From NCBI RefSeq assembly GCF_014164785.1, contig NZ_JACJFN010000002.1:795628-859627 (forward strand): a stretch of DNA of 64,000 nucleotides, read 5' to 3'. Positions within the stretch are counted from its first letter, which is position 1. Each line of letters opens with the position of its first letter. The DNA comes from Aquipseudomonas guryensis (lineage in GTDB: Bacteria > Pseudomonadota > Gammaproteobacteria > Pseudomonadales > Pseudomonadaceae). The notes beneath the pieces were generated by a model. The model ran no database searches, was not told where the DNA came from, and saw only the letters and a list, made by a program, of their open reading frames with translations. Shown one piece after another: positions 18,801-24,223 of the stretch. The position numbers were made by a program, and so were the translations under genes.

Positions 18801-20689
18801 CCCTTGGGCTGGCCGGTGGAGCCGGAGGTGTAGATCAGGTAGGCCAGATTCAGTGGATGCGGCTCGACGCTTGGCGCTGACGACTCAAAGGCAGTCAGAT
18901 CGAGCTGATCCAGATACAGCGGCTCAACGCCCTCTCCCAGCGGCAGGCGCTCGGCCAGGTCAGAGCTGGTGATCAGCCACTTCAGCCCAGAGTCCTCGAC
19001 CATGTAGCTCAGGCGCTCACGCGGGTAATCCGGATCCAGCGGTACAAAGGCGCCACCGGATTTCAGCACCGCCAGCATGGCCACAATCATGGCGTTGCCG
19101 CGCTCAAGCGACATGCCGACACGAGATTCGGCACATACACCCTGCTCTGCCAGCAGATGGGCCAGGCGATTGGCACGGTCTTCCAGTTCGGCAAAGCTGA
19201 TGCGCTCGCTGCCATGTACCAGGGCGATGGCCTGCGGACGCAGACGCGCCTGTACGGCGATCAGCTCGGGCAGCAGGCGCGCGGCATCGAAGTCCTGCCG
19301 TGGCGTATTCCACTCACTCAACTGCGCCAGCTCCGGCGCAGTCACCAGCGCCGCTTCACCCAGCGCCGCCTGCGGCGAGCGGGCGAAGCCGTCGAGCACT
19401 TCGAGGAAACCGGCGATCAGGCGTTCGATGCTGTTCTCGGCGAACAGGTCGGCGGCGTAGGCGAAGTTGATCGACAACTGGTCGCCCTTGTCGCGCACCC
19501 CGTCCAGAGCCAGGTCAAAGGGAATCTGGCTGGACGGCAGCTCGGCCAACTGGGTCTCGATGCCTGGCAGCCAGTTAGCTGCCAGCGGATGCTGGCGACG
19601 GTAGTTGAAAGCTACCTGGAACAATGGCTGCTGGCCCAGGCTACGAGTCGGCGCCAGTTCCTCGACCAGGCGCTCGAAGGGCATTTCCTGATGGGCCTGG
19701 GCCTGTTTCAGGCCGGCGCGGGTCTGCTCCAGCCACTCGGCCACCGACAGCTCGGGGGGCGGCTCGGCCTTGAGCACCACGGTGTTGACGAAGAAACCGA
19801 CCAGGCGCTCGAAGCCCTTTGCCCGGCCCGCCACTGGCACGCCAATACGCACTTCCCGCTGCCCGGATAGGCGCGCCAGCTGCAATTGCAAAGCGGCCAG
19901 CAATACGGTGAACAGCGTGACGCCATTGGCCTTGGCCAGGTTGCTGAGGCGTGTTACCAGGCTTGGTTCCATCTGCAGCGTGCGATAGGCCGCACGACGG
20001 GCGGCCTGGGCGCTATGCGGGTAGTCGGGCGTCAGACTCAGCGGCGGCTGTTCGCCACCCAGGCGCTCGCGCCAGAACGCCATCTGCTGGATACCGGCTT
20101 CGCTGCCCAGCCACTCGCGCTGGCCGATGGCGTACTCGCTGTACTGCAGCGGTTGCGCGGTCATGAACGGCTGGCGGTTTTGCTGGCGGGCACGATAGAA
20201 CTCGGCCATCTCCTCCACCAGCACACGCACCGACCAGGCGTCGGAGATGATGTGGTGCATGCCCACGGCCAGAGCGTAGCTGTTCTCGCCCAGACGATAG
20301 AGGACGCAGCGCACCAGCGGGCCACGGGTCAGGTCGTAGTCGGCCTCGATAAAGTCACGGGCCAGGGCTTCGACCTGCTCGGCGCAACCTTGCAGATCGA
20401 TCAATTCGAAAGGCATGGGCCCTACCGGCATTACCGCCTGCTGGGCCAGACCGTCGTGCTCGCGAAACACCGTGCGCAGCGCGGCGTGACGGGCATACAC
20501 CTGATCCAGGCCGTGGCGCAGGCTGTCCAGGTCCAGTTCGCCGGCGAAACGCAGCAGGCCACCGATGTTGTAGGCCGTGCTGCCACTCTCCAGGCGGCTG
20601 AAGAACCACAGCCGTTGCTGGGCGAAGGACAGCGGCGCCCATTGCAGAGCGGCAACGGGCTGGCACTCGGTTTGCGCGTTCATCAACAC
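9893..20689 (-). CDS. NRPS, three modules C-A-T-E / C-A-T / C-A-T (siderophore modules 1-3)
   Basis: A 3598-residue synthetase. Module 1: C about 20-450 with HHIISDAWS near 144, A about 460-965, T near 1007 (LGGDS), E about 1045-1490 (HHLVVDGVSW near 1184). Module 2: C about 1500-1920 of the D-accepting look (HHLLLDGWS near 1625), A about 1930-2440, T near 2477 (LGGDS). Module 3: C about 2530-2960 (HHIVSDGWS near 2665), A about 2990-3480, T near 3530 (LGGHS). By alignment to GrsA the pockets of A1 and A2 read D-G-E-C-T-G-G-V-T-K (inferred acetyl-hydroxyornithine) and A3 reads D-V-W-H-I-S-L-I-D-K, the standard serine code. The C-terminus ends in an acidic helix (DLRDMAALLDELEAL) that could dock with the module 4 protein. 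A condensation domain on the first module, with Ala for Gly in its motif, may be an acylating starter domain or vestigial. Confidence 0.95.
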   Translation of the reverse strand: MLMNAQTECQPVAALQWAPLSFAQQRLWFFSRLESGSTAYNIGGLLRFAGELDLDSLRHGLDQVYARHAALRTVFREHDGLAQQAVMPVGPMPFELIDLQGCAEQVEALARDFIEADYDLTRGPLVRCVLYRLGENSYALAVGMHHIISDAWSVRVLVEEMAEFYRARQQNRQPFMTAQPLQYSEYAIGQREWLGSEAGIQQMAFWRERLGGEQPPLSLTPDYPHSAQAARRAAYRTLQMEPSLVTRLSNLAKANGVTLFTVLLAALQLQLARLSGQREVRIGVPVAGRAKGFERLVGFFVNTVVLKAEPPPELSVAEWLEQTRAGLKQAQAHQEMPFERLVEELAPTRSLGQQPLFQVAFNYRRQHPLAANWLPGIETQLAELPSSQIPFDLALDGVRDKGDQLSINFAYAADLFAENSIERLIAGFLEVLDGFARSPQAALGEAALVTAPELAQLSEWNTPRQDFDAARLLPELIAVQARLRPQAIALVHGSERISFAELEDRANRLAHLLAEQGVCAESRVGMSLERGNAMIVAMLAVLKSGGAFVPLDPDYPRERLSYMVEDSGLKWLITSSDLAERLPLGEGVEPLYLDQLDLTAFESSAPSVEPHPLNLAYLIYTSGSTGQPKGVAVNHLGLSMHVQTIGQRYGMTPDDVELHFASISFDGALERWTVPLAFGSRLVIRDQELWSAEKTCQVIADEGVTISCLPPSYAQQLLDWVESQGLQLSVRSWTLGGEAFTRETYERLQKVLQPQRIINGYGPTETVVTPLIWEAFPGDSFEAAYAPIGNPVGPRSLYVLDAELNLLPIGVAGELYIGGEVGLARGYFQRPELTAERFLPDPFGAAGERMYRTGDLVRWREDGTLDYLGRVDHQVKIRGFRIELGEIESQLLALEGVQEAAVIARETPTGKQLVGYVVARDNTDTNALRSELAKVLPDYMVPAQIIVLDKLPLTPAGKLDRAALPEPTWQSQDYEAPQTDNERILAAIWVEVLGVERVGRQDHFFELGGDSIVALQVVSRARQQGLGLTPKDLFQQQTLAQLAGVARLVAAPLAEQGPVTGAAPLMPIQSRLLQREGLAPCNQYLLLELAEPLPAAQLEQALQALVQHHDALRLRFEPLDGQWQQMHASEGGSPLLQQVELAIGEDPQPHYDAAQRSIDPASGLHLLGLYLTQPGQADRLLLSIHHLVVDGVSWRVLLEDLQRACLQLASGLPVQLPAKTSAFKTWGERLVDWNVDAQLPYWQAQQTGGELPLQSQEAGTEGTSKRIELSLEAGFTRDLLQAGQRAYRLRADELLLTALSRVLCSWSEQPALTLHLESHGRAPLFEDIDLSRSVGWFTSLYPVRLQPETELTANLKAIKEQLRAVPDLGLGFGLLAQQGQLTERAPQLLFNYLGQFDQGEGGLRLLEGGLWREADASMDAPLVINAEQRGGALQLHIDFNPAQLARTTVEGLVARLQDELHSIAQHCAKVSPRLTPSDVPLAGLSQVELDALAGVEDIHPLSPLQQGLLFHSQLEGAGSYVSQLLLPFTGLDPARLQNAWCQVLARHGVLRSRFLLGERPLQLVQAEVELDWQELDWRGVADFDAQLQAFCSAERERGFALDQAPLLRLALIQRGAGDFVLVWTLHHLLLDGWSNGLLFAEVLALYHGDRLPAPGGQFRDYIHWLEGQDAATEQAFWREQLAPLDGATRIAGCLPCRVPEQGHARHPLPLDSATEQRIRGFAQRHGLTLNTLVQAAWALLLARLTGKRSLCFGATVAGRPTELAGSEQMLGLFINSLPVAVQLPAEQPLGDWLAALQVQNLQLREHEHSPLHDIQRWVGSAGEALFDSLLVFENYPLGEALKQAERGELRLGLPQSHEFTHYPMTLAVLPGSRLELLLAYDRAHFDADGIAQVEALLRQALAQVCGDPARALGSLQLSSADEQARLAEWNKPRQAFDAARLLPELIAEQARLRPDAIALVHGGERVAFAELEARANRLANLLVSRGVQSESRVGVSLERDNAMIVAMLAVLKSGGAFVPLDPDYPRERLSYMVEDSGLKWLITSSDLAERLPLGEGVEPLYLDRLDLSAFESSAPSVEPHPLNLAYLIYTSGSTGQPKGVAVNHLGLSMHVQTIGQRYGMTPDDVELHFASISFDGALERWTVPLAFGSRLVIRDKELWSAEKTCQVIADEGVTISCLPPSYAQQLLDWVESQGLKLPVRSWTLGGEAFTRETYERLQKVLQPQRIINGYGPTETVVTPLIWEAYPGDSFEAAYAPIGNPVGPRSLYVLDAELNLLPIGVAGELYIGGEVGLARGYYQRPELTAERFLPDPFGAAGERMYRTGDLVRWRADGTLDYLGRVDHQVKIRGFRIELGEIESQLLVLEGVQEAAVIARETPTGKQLVGYVVARDNSDVNALRAELAKTLPDYMVPAQIIALAKLPLTPAGKLDRAALPEPIWQSQSYEAPQTDHERILAAIWADVLGVERVGRQDHFFELGGDSIVALKVVSRIRQQGLQLPLKALFEQSRLADCAASLQREAVDAPVLRALPRGSDLPLSHAQQRLWFLNRLDPSNGAYHMPAGLDLQGRLDRQALQAAFDQLEARHEALRTRFVEVGGEARQRILAPQGQRIDWFDLRELPASEREIEARDYAQKLLTRPFNLASEPLLRVSVLRLADQEYRLLLVQHHIVSDGWSMQRFIGEFAAAYAAFAEGRTAQFAPLPLQYADYAQWQRDWLKSSEATRQLDYWKARLGEHQPLLELPTDHPRPAQGARQGLRWRFELSPLLTAQLRALAQREGSTLFSLLLAAWQTLLHRYSGQEDVRVGVPVAGRSLAEMDGVLGCFINTLVLRGEPAGLKPFRELLDELVQASRDALANQELPFDQLVEALQPTRSLSHHPLFQVTFNHQQVDFSALGSLPGLRVQPHDPGAAGAQFDLALDTAEAADGSLSGFVSYAAELFEARTISRLARHFVRLLEGICADPSQPIGLLPLLEEDEQAQLATWNDTAKDYGPQVFLSERISQQAARTPQAPALVFGEQTLSYAELEARINQLANRLRSLGVRRGSLVGISLERSLELVIGLHAIVRAGGAYVPLDPEYPLERLAYLLEDSGVDLLLSHCALVERLPLPAGLKALGLDREDCSAESIEPPQVELQADDLAYLIYTSGSTGKPKGAGNSHEALANRILWMQEAYQLGASDVVLQKTPFSFDVSVWEFFWPLITGACLAVAAPGDHRDPQKLVELIQRHKVNTLHFVPSMLQAFLLHPDVEQCQSLTRVICSGEALPAELQVRTFQRLPQAGLYNLYGPTEAAIDVSHWTCVEEGRHAVPIGRPIANLRLHILDAQLNPVPQGVPGELYIAGVGLARGYHRRPELTAERFLPDPFSSEGGRMYRTGDLVRWRADGAIDYLGRIDHQVKIRGFRVELGEIEAQLGAQPGVAEAVVVARDSQIGKQLVGYLVADPLPVDETAWLAGIKAALKSELPEHMVPSILMRLERMPLSPNGKLERRALPEPVWQARVYRAPQSEREIALAAIWQEVLEVAQVGLDDNFFELGGHSLLATQAVALLRQRLGLELPLRTFFEAENLAALAANLDGQAPAAAEEEDQDLRDMAALLDELEAL
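13205..14910 (-). repeat. A-T segment copy, module 2
   Basis: Adenylation plus carrier DNA of module 2. It is near-identical to module 1 through the A-domain N-terminal half (about 14110-14700 here against 18520-19100), and more diverged from both other copies across the carrier-proximal part (about 13240-13650). Ends are approximate. Confidence 0.85.
17612..19310 (-). repeat. A-T segment copy, module 1 (mosaic)
   Basis: Adenylation plus carrier DNA of module 1. The carrier-proximal part (17640-18060) follows module 4 almost exactly, while the A-domain N-terminal part (18500-18970) follows module 2. The switch lies between about 18060 and 18500. This is direct evidence of recombination or gene conversion among the three copies. 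Confidence 0.85.
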
Positions 20690-20707
20690 TACCTCGCAGG
20701 CATTGGC

Positions 20708-21433
20708 CTAGGCGCTTAGGGGCGCGCCGGCCGCCTCGCGCCGCAACAGGCGCAAGGCATGGAATTCGATCAGGGACAGCAACTCGTCTTCCTGGGGGCG
20801 CAGGTAGGCGTGATCGCCCTCCAGCCACTCCAGGGTGAAAGCACTGCGGGTTTCACGCCGCCAGGCGCGCAGGTCTTCTTCGCTCAGGCTGTCGTGCCGC
20901 GCGCCCAGCACATGCAGGGCACAGGGCAATGGCGCACGACGCTGATAGCGGTAACCTTCGGCCAGGGCGAAATCACTGCGCAGCACCGGCAGCATCTCGC
21001 CGCGAAATAGCGGATCGGCCAGCAGCTCCCGTGGCAAGCGGGCGAAGCCGGCCAGACACGACAGCAGTTCGCTATCGCTACGCTGCGCCAGACGTGGCGC
21101 CTGGGCGCGCAGCGACGGCGCGCGCGAGGCGGAAGCGAACAGCGCCAGTGGCGCGTTCTGCCCGGCGCCGATCAACGCATGGGCCAGCTCATAAGCGAGT
21201 AGCCCACCGAGGCTGTGGCCCCACAGCAGATACGGGCCGCTGCACTCGCGCCGCCAGGAGGCCATGAGGTCGGCGAGCATCGCCGGCAGGTCCTGGCACA
21301 GCGGCTCCTGCTGGCGCGCACCGCGACCCGGCAGCTCCAGCGGACAGACGTCCAGCCAGCGCGGTAGGCGACGCCGCCAGCGCGCATAGGCCATGGCGCT
21401 GGCGCCGGCATGTGCCAGGCAGAACAGCTGCAT
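20708..21433 (-). CDS. Type II thioesterase (editing)
   Basis: A 241-residue alpha/beta hydrolase of the GrsT/PvdG type. It begins LFCLAHAGASAMAYARW, has the nucleophile elbow GHSLGG near residue 73 and a late GDHAYLRPQ block with the catalytic His. Such enzymes remove misprimed or stalled acyl groups from carrier domains. Its ATG shares a base with the MbtH stop (TGATG), so the two are translationally coupled. The first NRPS follows after 18 bases. Confidence 0.93.
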   Translation of the reverse strand: MQLFCLAHAGASAMAYARWRRRLPRWLDVCPLELPGRGARQQEPLCQDLPAMLADLMASWRRECSGPYLLWGHSLGGLLAYELAHALIGAGQNAPLALFASASRAPSLRAQAPRLAQRSDSELLSCLAGFARLPRELLADPLFRGEMLPVLRSDFALAEGYRYQRRAPLPCALHVLGARHDSLSEEDLRAWRRETRSAFTLEWLEGDHAYLRPQEDELLSLIEFHALRLLRREAAGAPLSA

Positions 21434-21636
21434 CAGGCGTCCATCGCCTCACGCAAGCTGCGCGGGCGCATGTCGGTCCAGACGCTGGAGATATGCGCCA
21501 GGCAGGTCGGCTTGTCACCGCGCACGCCAACCTCCTGCCAGCCGGCGGGCACGGCCTTGTAGGCCGGCCAGATGGCGTATTGCTGTTCTTCATTGATCAC
21601 CACCAGGAAGGTGGTTTGCGGATTGTCCAGGCTCAT
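21433..21636 (-). CDS. MbtH-family NRPS activator protein
   Basis: A 67-residue protein with the full MbtH pattern: NEEQQYAIWP, VPAGW and CLAHISSVWTDMRP. MbtH-like proteins bind adenylation domains and are needed for their folding or activity. The ATG at 21636 is preceded by GAGGT at good spacing, and a longer upstream frame has no MbtH homology. It is the first gene of the run MbtH, thioesterase, NRPS, NRPS. Confidence 0.97.
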   Translation of the reverse strand: MSLDNPQTTFLVVINEEQQYAIWPAYKAVPAGWQEVGVRGDKPTCLAHISSVWTDMRPRSLREAMDA

Positions 21637-21679
21637 TTTCAGTACCTCGCAGATGCCGATCGAAACGGCTCGCTTTAAA

Positions 21680-21704
21680 GACGGATATCGTTGCGAATAA
21701 TTTT
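21680..21704 (-). promoter_or_regulatory. Possible ECF-sigma promoter of the MbtH-NRPS operon
   Basis: On the minus strand AAAA, 17 bases, then CGTC lies about 45 bases upstream of the MbtH start. Spacing and -10-like element equal those of the receptor promoter, but the -35-like element has one mismatch (AAAA for TAAA). A better TAAAT is present 6 bases further upstream at the wrong spacing. The surrounding A/T-rich stretch (about 21692-21712) also loosely resembles a Fur site. Confidence 0.4.
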
Positions 21705-21731
21705 CATTTAAATGCAAATAACAGACGAACG

Positions 21732-21760
21732 AAGCCCGCGCCCGCAAGCGCTGCGGGCTT
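21732..21760 (-). terminator. Hairpin after the ABC exporter
   Basis: An 8-base-pair inverted repeat (AAGCCCGC / GCGGGCTT) begins five bases past the exporter stop and is followed on the minus strand by a moderately T-rich run. It separates the sigma-exporter unit from the MbtH-NRPS operon. Confidence 0.55.
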
Positions 21761-21764
21761 CAGC

Positions 21765-23489
21765 TCAAAGGGAGTTGCCGACTGCTTCGGTCTTGGCGTT
21801 GCCGCCAATTTCCAGCACTGCGTCGCGAGTGGCGCGTTCACGAGCCTGGCCACTCAGTTCGTACAGGCGGCCGCCATCCATCTTCAGCAGGCGGTCGGCC
21901 TGGTCGAAGTAATGGTCGTCGTGGGTGATGGCAATGATGGTCTTGCCGGCAGCTTTGAGCTGCGGCAACAGCTCGCGGTAGAACAGGCGGCGGAACAGCG
22001 GATCCTGGTCGGCCGCCCATTCGTCGAGCACCAGGATGTCGCGCCCCTCGAGCATCGCCAGCATCAGCGCCAGGCGCTTGCGCTGGCCCTGAGAGAAACG
22101 TGTGTCGGCCAGGCGGCCACTGGCGAAACGTACCTTGTGACTCAGGCGCAGGCGCTCCAGCCAGTGCCCGACCAGGGACTCCGGCACCTCGCCGCCCTGC
22201 GGGCCGAGCAGACGGGCGAACAGGTGGAAGTCGGTGAATACGCTGGCAAACAGCTGGCGGTAGGCCGGCCACTGTTCGGCGGCCAGGGCCTGGCCATCCA
22301 GACGGATTGTGCCTGCATCCGGGCGATGCAGGCCGGTCAGCAAACGGGCCAGGGTCGACTTGCCGCTGCCGTTGCCGCCGACCAGGAAGACCAATTCGCC
22401 GCGGCGCAGCTGCAGGTCGATGGGGCCGACGTCGAAGCCACTTTCATCGCCCTCACCCGGGTAGCGATAGTGCAGGCCACAGAGTTGCAACTGCTGCCAG
22501 TCGCCCAGCGGGCTGATGGCCTGGGTGCTGTGCTCGGACGCCAGTTCCAGGGCCTCCAGCTTGTCCAGCGAGATGCGTGCGGCGAGCAGCGCCGGCAGCG
22601 CGGCGACGCTGGACACCAGTGGTGCACGCAGGAACAGCACGGTCAGGGCGAAGGTTGCGGCCACCGCGCTGGTCGCCCAACCCAGGCCGCTGGCGCAGAA
22701 AAACACCAGGCCGATGCTGCCCAGCACCATGCAGTTGGCCCAATTGCCGGCCAGGCCGTTGTAGATGTCGGCGCGGGTGACATGGTCGCGGTAGGCGCGG
22801 GCATCGCGGTCGAACTCCTCGTCGAACAGCAGGCGCGCGCGGTCGCGGTTGAGTGCCAGCTCCTTGCGCCCGTCGATGATCGCCTGGTAGTCCTGGTAGA
22901 GGTGGTCCTCGGCCTCGCGCAGCAGGCGGATATGGCGATTGACCTTGCCCACCAGCAGCCAGCCCACCACCAGGGTCAGGGTCAGCCAGGAAATGGTGAT
23001 GCCGAACAGCGCGGGCGACAGCCAGGCCAGGAAAGCGAAGGCAGCCAGGCTGAGGATCAGGCCGTAGACCAGCTCCGGCAGATGAACGAAGGCGATGGTG
23101 ATGTTGCGAATGTCGCTGGCCAGACTGGCCAGGATGCGCGCACCGCCGATGCGCTCCAGGCGCTCGATATCGGTGTTCATCACCCGCCCGACTAGGCTGC
23201 GACGCAGGCGGTAGACGAAGGCATGGCCCAGCCGATGCAGCGAGATCTGCCCGGCGGCGGCGCAGATCAGCAGCAGCACCAGCAGGCCGAGGAAGGTCGC
23301 CAGGGCACTGCCCAGATCGCTCTGCAGGCCGATCAAGCGCCAGTTGACGAAGGCGATCACGCCGATGCTGAGCAAGGCGCTGCACAGGCTCAGCACGATG
23401 ATGCCGGCGAATGGCAGGCGGTTGTCGCGGAACAGCAGGTTGAGCAGTTTCATTGAATCGATTCCAGAGTGCTCGGCGATGAGCGTCAT
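21765..23489 (-). CDS. pvdE: PvdE-type siderophore-peptide ABC exporter (fused TMD-NBD)
   Basis: A 574-residue fused ABC half-transporter. The N-terminal half has about six membrane segments (IIVLSLCSALLSIGVIAF onward). The nucleotide-binding half carries GGNGSGKST (Walker A), FSQGQRKRLALMLAML (signature) and DILVLDEWAADQDP (Walker B). It resembles the cyclic-peptide transporter family of PvdE, which moves siderophore precursor from cytoplasm to periplasm. Its ATG overlaps the sigma-factor stop as ATGA with GAGG just upstream, favouring 23489; the in-frame ATG at 23453 (MKLLNLLFRD) is a close alternative. A PvdE-type exporter raises the possibility of periplasmic maturation, but no maturation enzyme is visible in the window. 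Confidence 0.92.
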   Translation of the reverse strand: MTLIAEHSGIDSMKLLNLLFRDNRLPFAGIIVLSLCSALLSIGVIAFVNWRLIGLQSDLGSALATFLGLLVLLLICAAAGQISLHRLGHAFVYRLRRSLVGRVMNTDIERLERIGGARILASLASDIRNITIAFVHLPELVYGLILSLAAFAFLAWLSPALFGITISWLTLTLVVGWLLVGKVNRHIRLLREAEDHLYQDYQAIIDGRKELALNRDRARLLFDEEFDRDARAYRDHVTRADIYNGLAGNWANCMVLGSIGLVFFCASGLGWATSAVAATFALTVLFLRAPLVSSVAALPALLAARISLDKLEALELASEHSTQAISPLGDWQQLQLCGLHYRYPGEGDESGFDVGPIDLQLRRGELVFLVGGNGSGKSTLARLLTGLHRPDAGTIRLDGQALAAEQWPAYRQLFASVFTDFHLFARLLGPQGGEVPESLVGHWLERLRLSHKVRFASGRLADTRFSQGQRKRLALMLAMLEGRDILVLDEWAADQDPLFRRLFYRELLPQLKAAGKTIIAITHDDHYFDQADRLLKMDGGRLYELSGQARERATRDAVLEIGGNAKTEAVGNSL

Positions 23490-24052
23490 GCCGCCTCGAA
23501 ACCGAGACGGCTGCGGCAATGGGTCAGGGCATCGCGTAAGAGGAAATGCACCAGGGTGGGCGAGGCATTCAGGTGGCTGGCCACTTCGCGCTGGCTGTAA
23601 CCTTCCAGCTGGCTCATGGTGAACACGGTGCGGGTGCGCTCGGGCAATTCGCCGATGGCCTGGTACATGCGCTGCCACTCCAGCTCACTGATGGCGGCCT
23701 GTTCCGGGGTGGATTGCGGCGCTGGCAGCTCGTCCAGCGGCTCTTCGTCGAAGCGATAGCGGCCTTCCAGCGCCAGGCGACGCAGGCGGTCGATGGCCAG
23801 GTTGCGCACCATGCGGAACAGGTAGCGGATAGGTTCCTGGATGACATGCTGATCGCCACTTTCCCAGAGTTTGAGAAAGGCATCCTGGACCACGTCTTCG
23901 GCCCGCGCGCGGCAACCCAGCAGCGCCTGGGCGGCATCCACCAGGCTGCGATGACTACCGTGATAGAGCTGTTCCAGCGGCTCAAACACAGCACCCTCAG
24001 GTAGCGCTGTCGCTTCTGAGCCCTGCTCCGTCAATGTGAATAACCTTCCCAT
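23486..24052 (-). CDS. ECF sigma factor of the siderophore locus
   Basis: A 188-residue sigma-70 family ECF factor. Region 2 spans about 30-100 (RAEDVVQDAFLKLWE, then RYLFRMVRNLAIDRLRR) and region 4 about 125-180 (LPERTRTVFTMSQLEGYSQREVASHLNASPTLV). It resembles the iron-starvation and FecI-like groups. The start at 24052 has GAGGA at normal spacing. A Fur operator lies 35-53 bases upstream, so expression should rise under iron limitation. Its predicted targets are the TAAAT-N16-CGTC promoter before the receptor and possibly the one before MbtH. No anti-sigma gene is visible next to it. Confidence 0.93.
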   Translation of the reverse strand: MGRLFTLTEQGSEATALPEGAVFEPLEQLYHGSHRSLVDAAQALLGCRARAEDVVQDAFLKLWESGDQHVIQEPIRYLFRMVRNLAIDRLRRLALEGRYRFDEEPLDELPAPQSTPEQAAISELEWQRMYQAIGELPERTRTVFTMSQLEGYSQREVASHLNASPTLVHFLLRDALTHCRSRLGFEAA

Positions 24053-24086
24053 AGCCTGTCCTCGGCTGCACGGTGATGCGCATCTT

Positions 24087-24105
24087 AATGATAATTCTTA
24101 TCATT
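24087..24105 (-). promoter_or_regulatory. Fur box upstream of the ECF sigma factor
   Basis: A perfect 19-base palindrome, AATGATAA-TTC-TTATCATT, matches the classical Fur box (GATAATGATAATCATTATC) closely. Its place 35 bases before the sigma-factor start implies iron-repressed control of the whole locus through the sigma factor. Confidence 0.88.
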
Positions 24106-24223
24106 ACAATACTAGCAGTCAGCAATGCCGCTAAAAAACAGGGCTTCTCGAGAAAAGACAGAGCACAAACGCAGCGCCGCCCAGAACGGGCGGCGCGGAA
24201 GGTAGAACAAGGCGGAAGAATGC

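Noticed and set aside
1..24105. Calling the locus pyoverdine biosynthesis
   Set aside because: No chromophore synthetase, no PvdF formylase and no pyoverdine maturation enzymes are visible, and the module count with a terminal thioesterase gives a short tetrapeptide.
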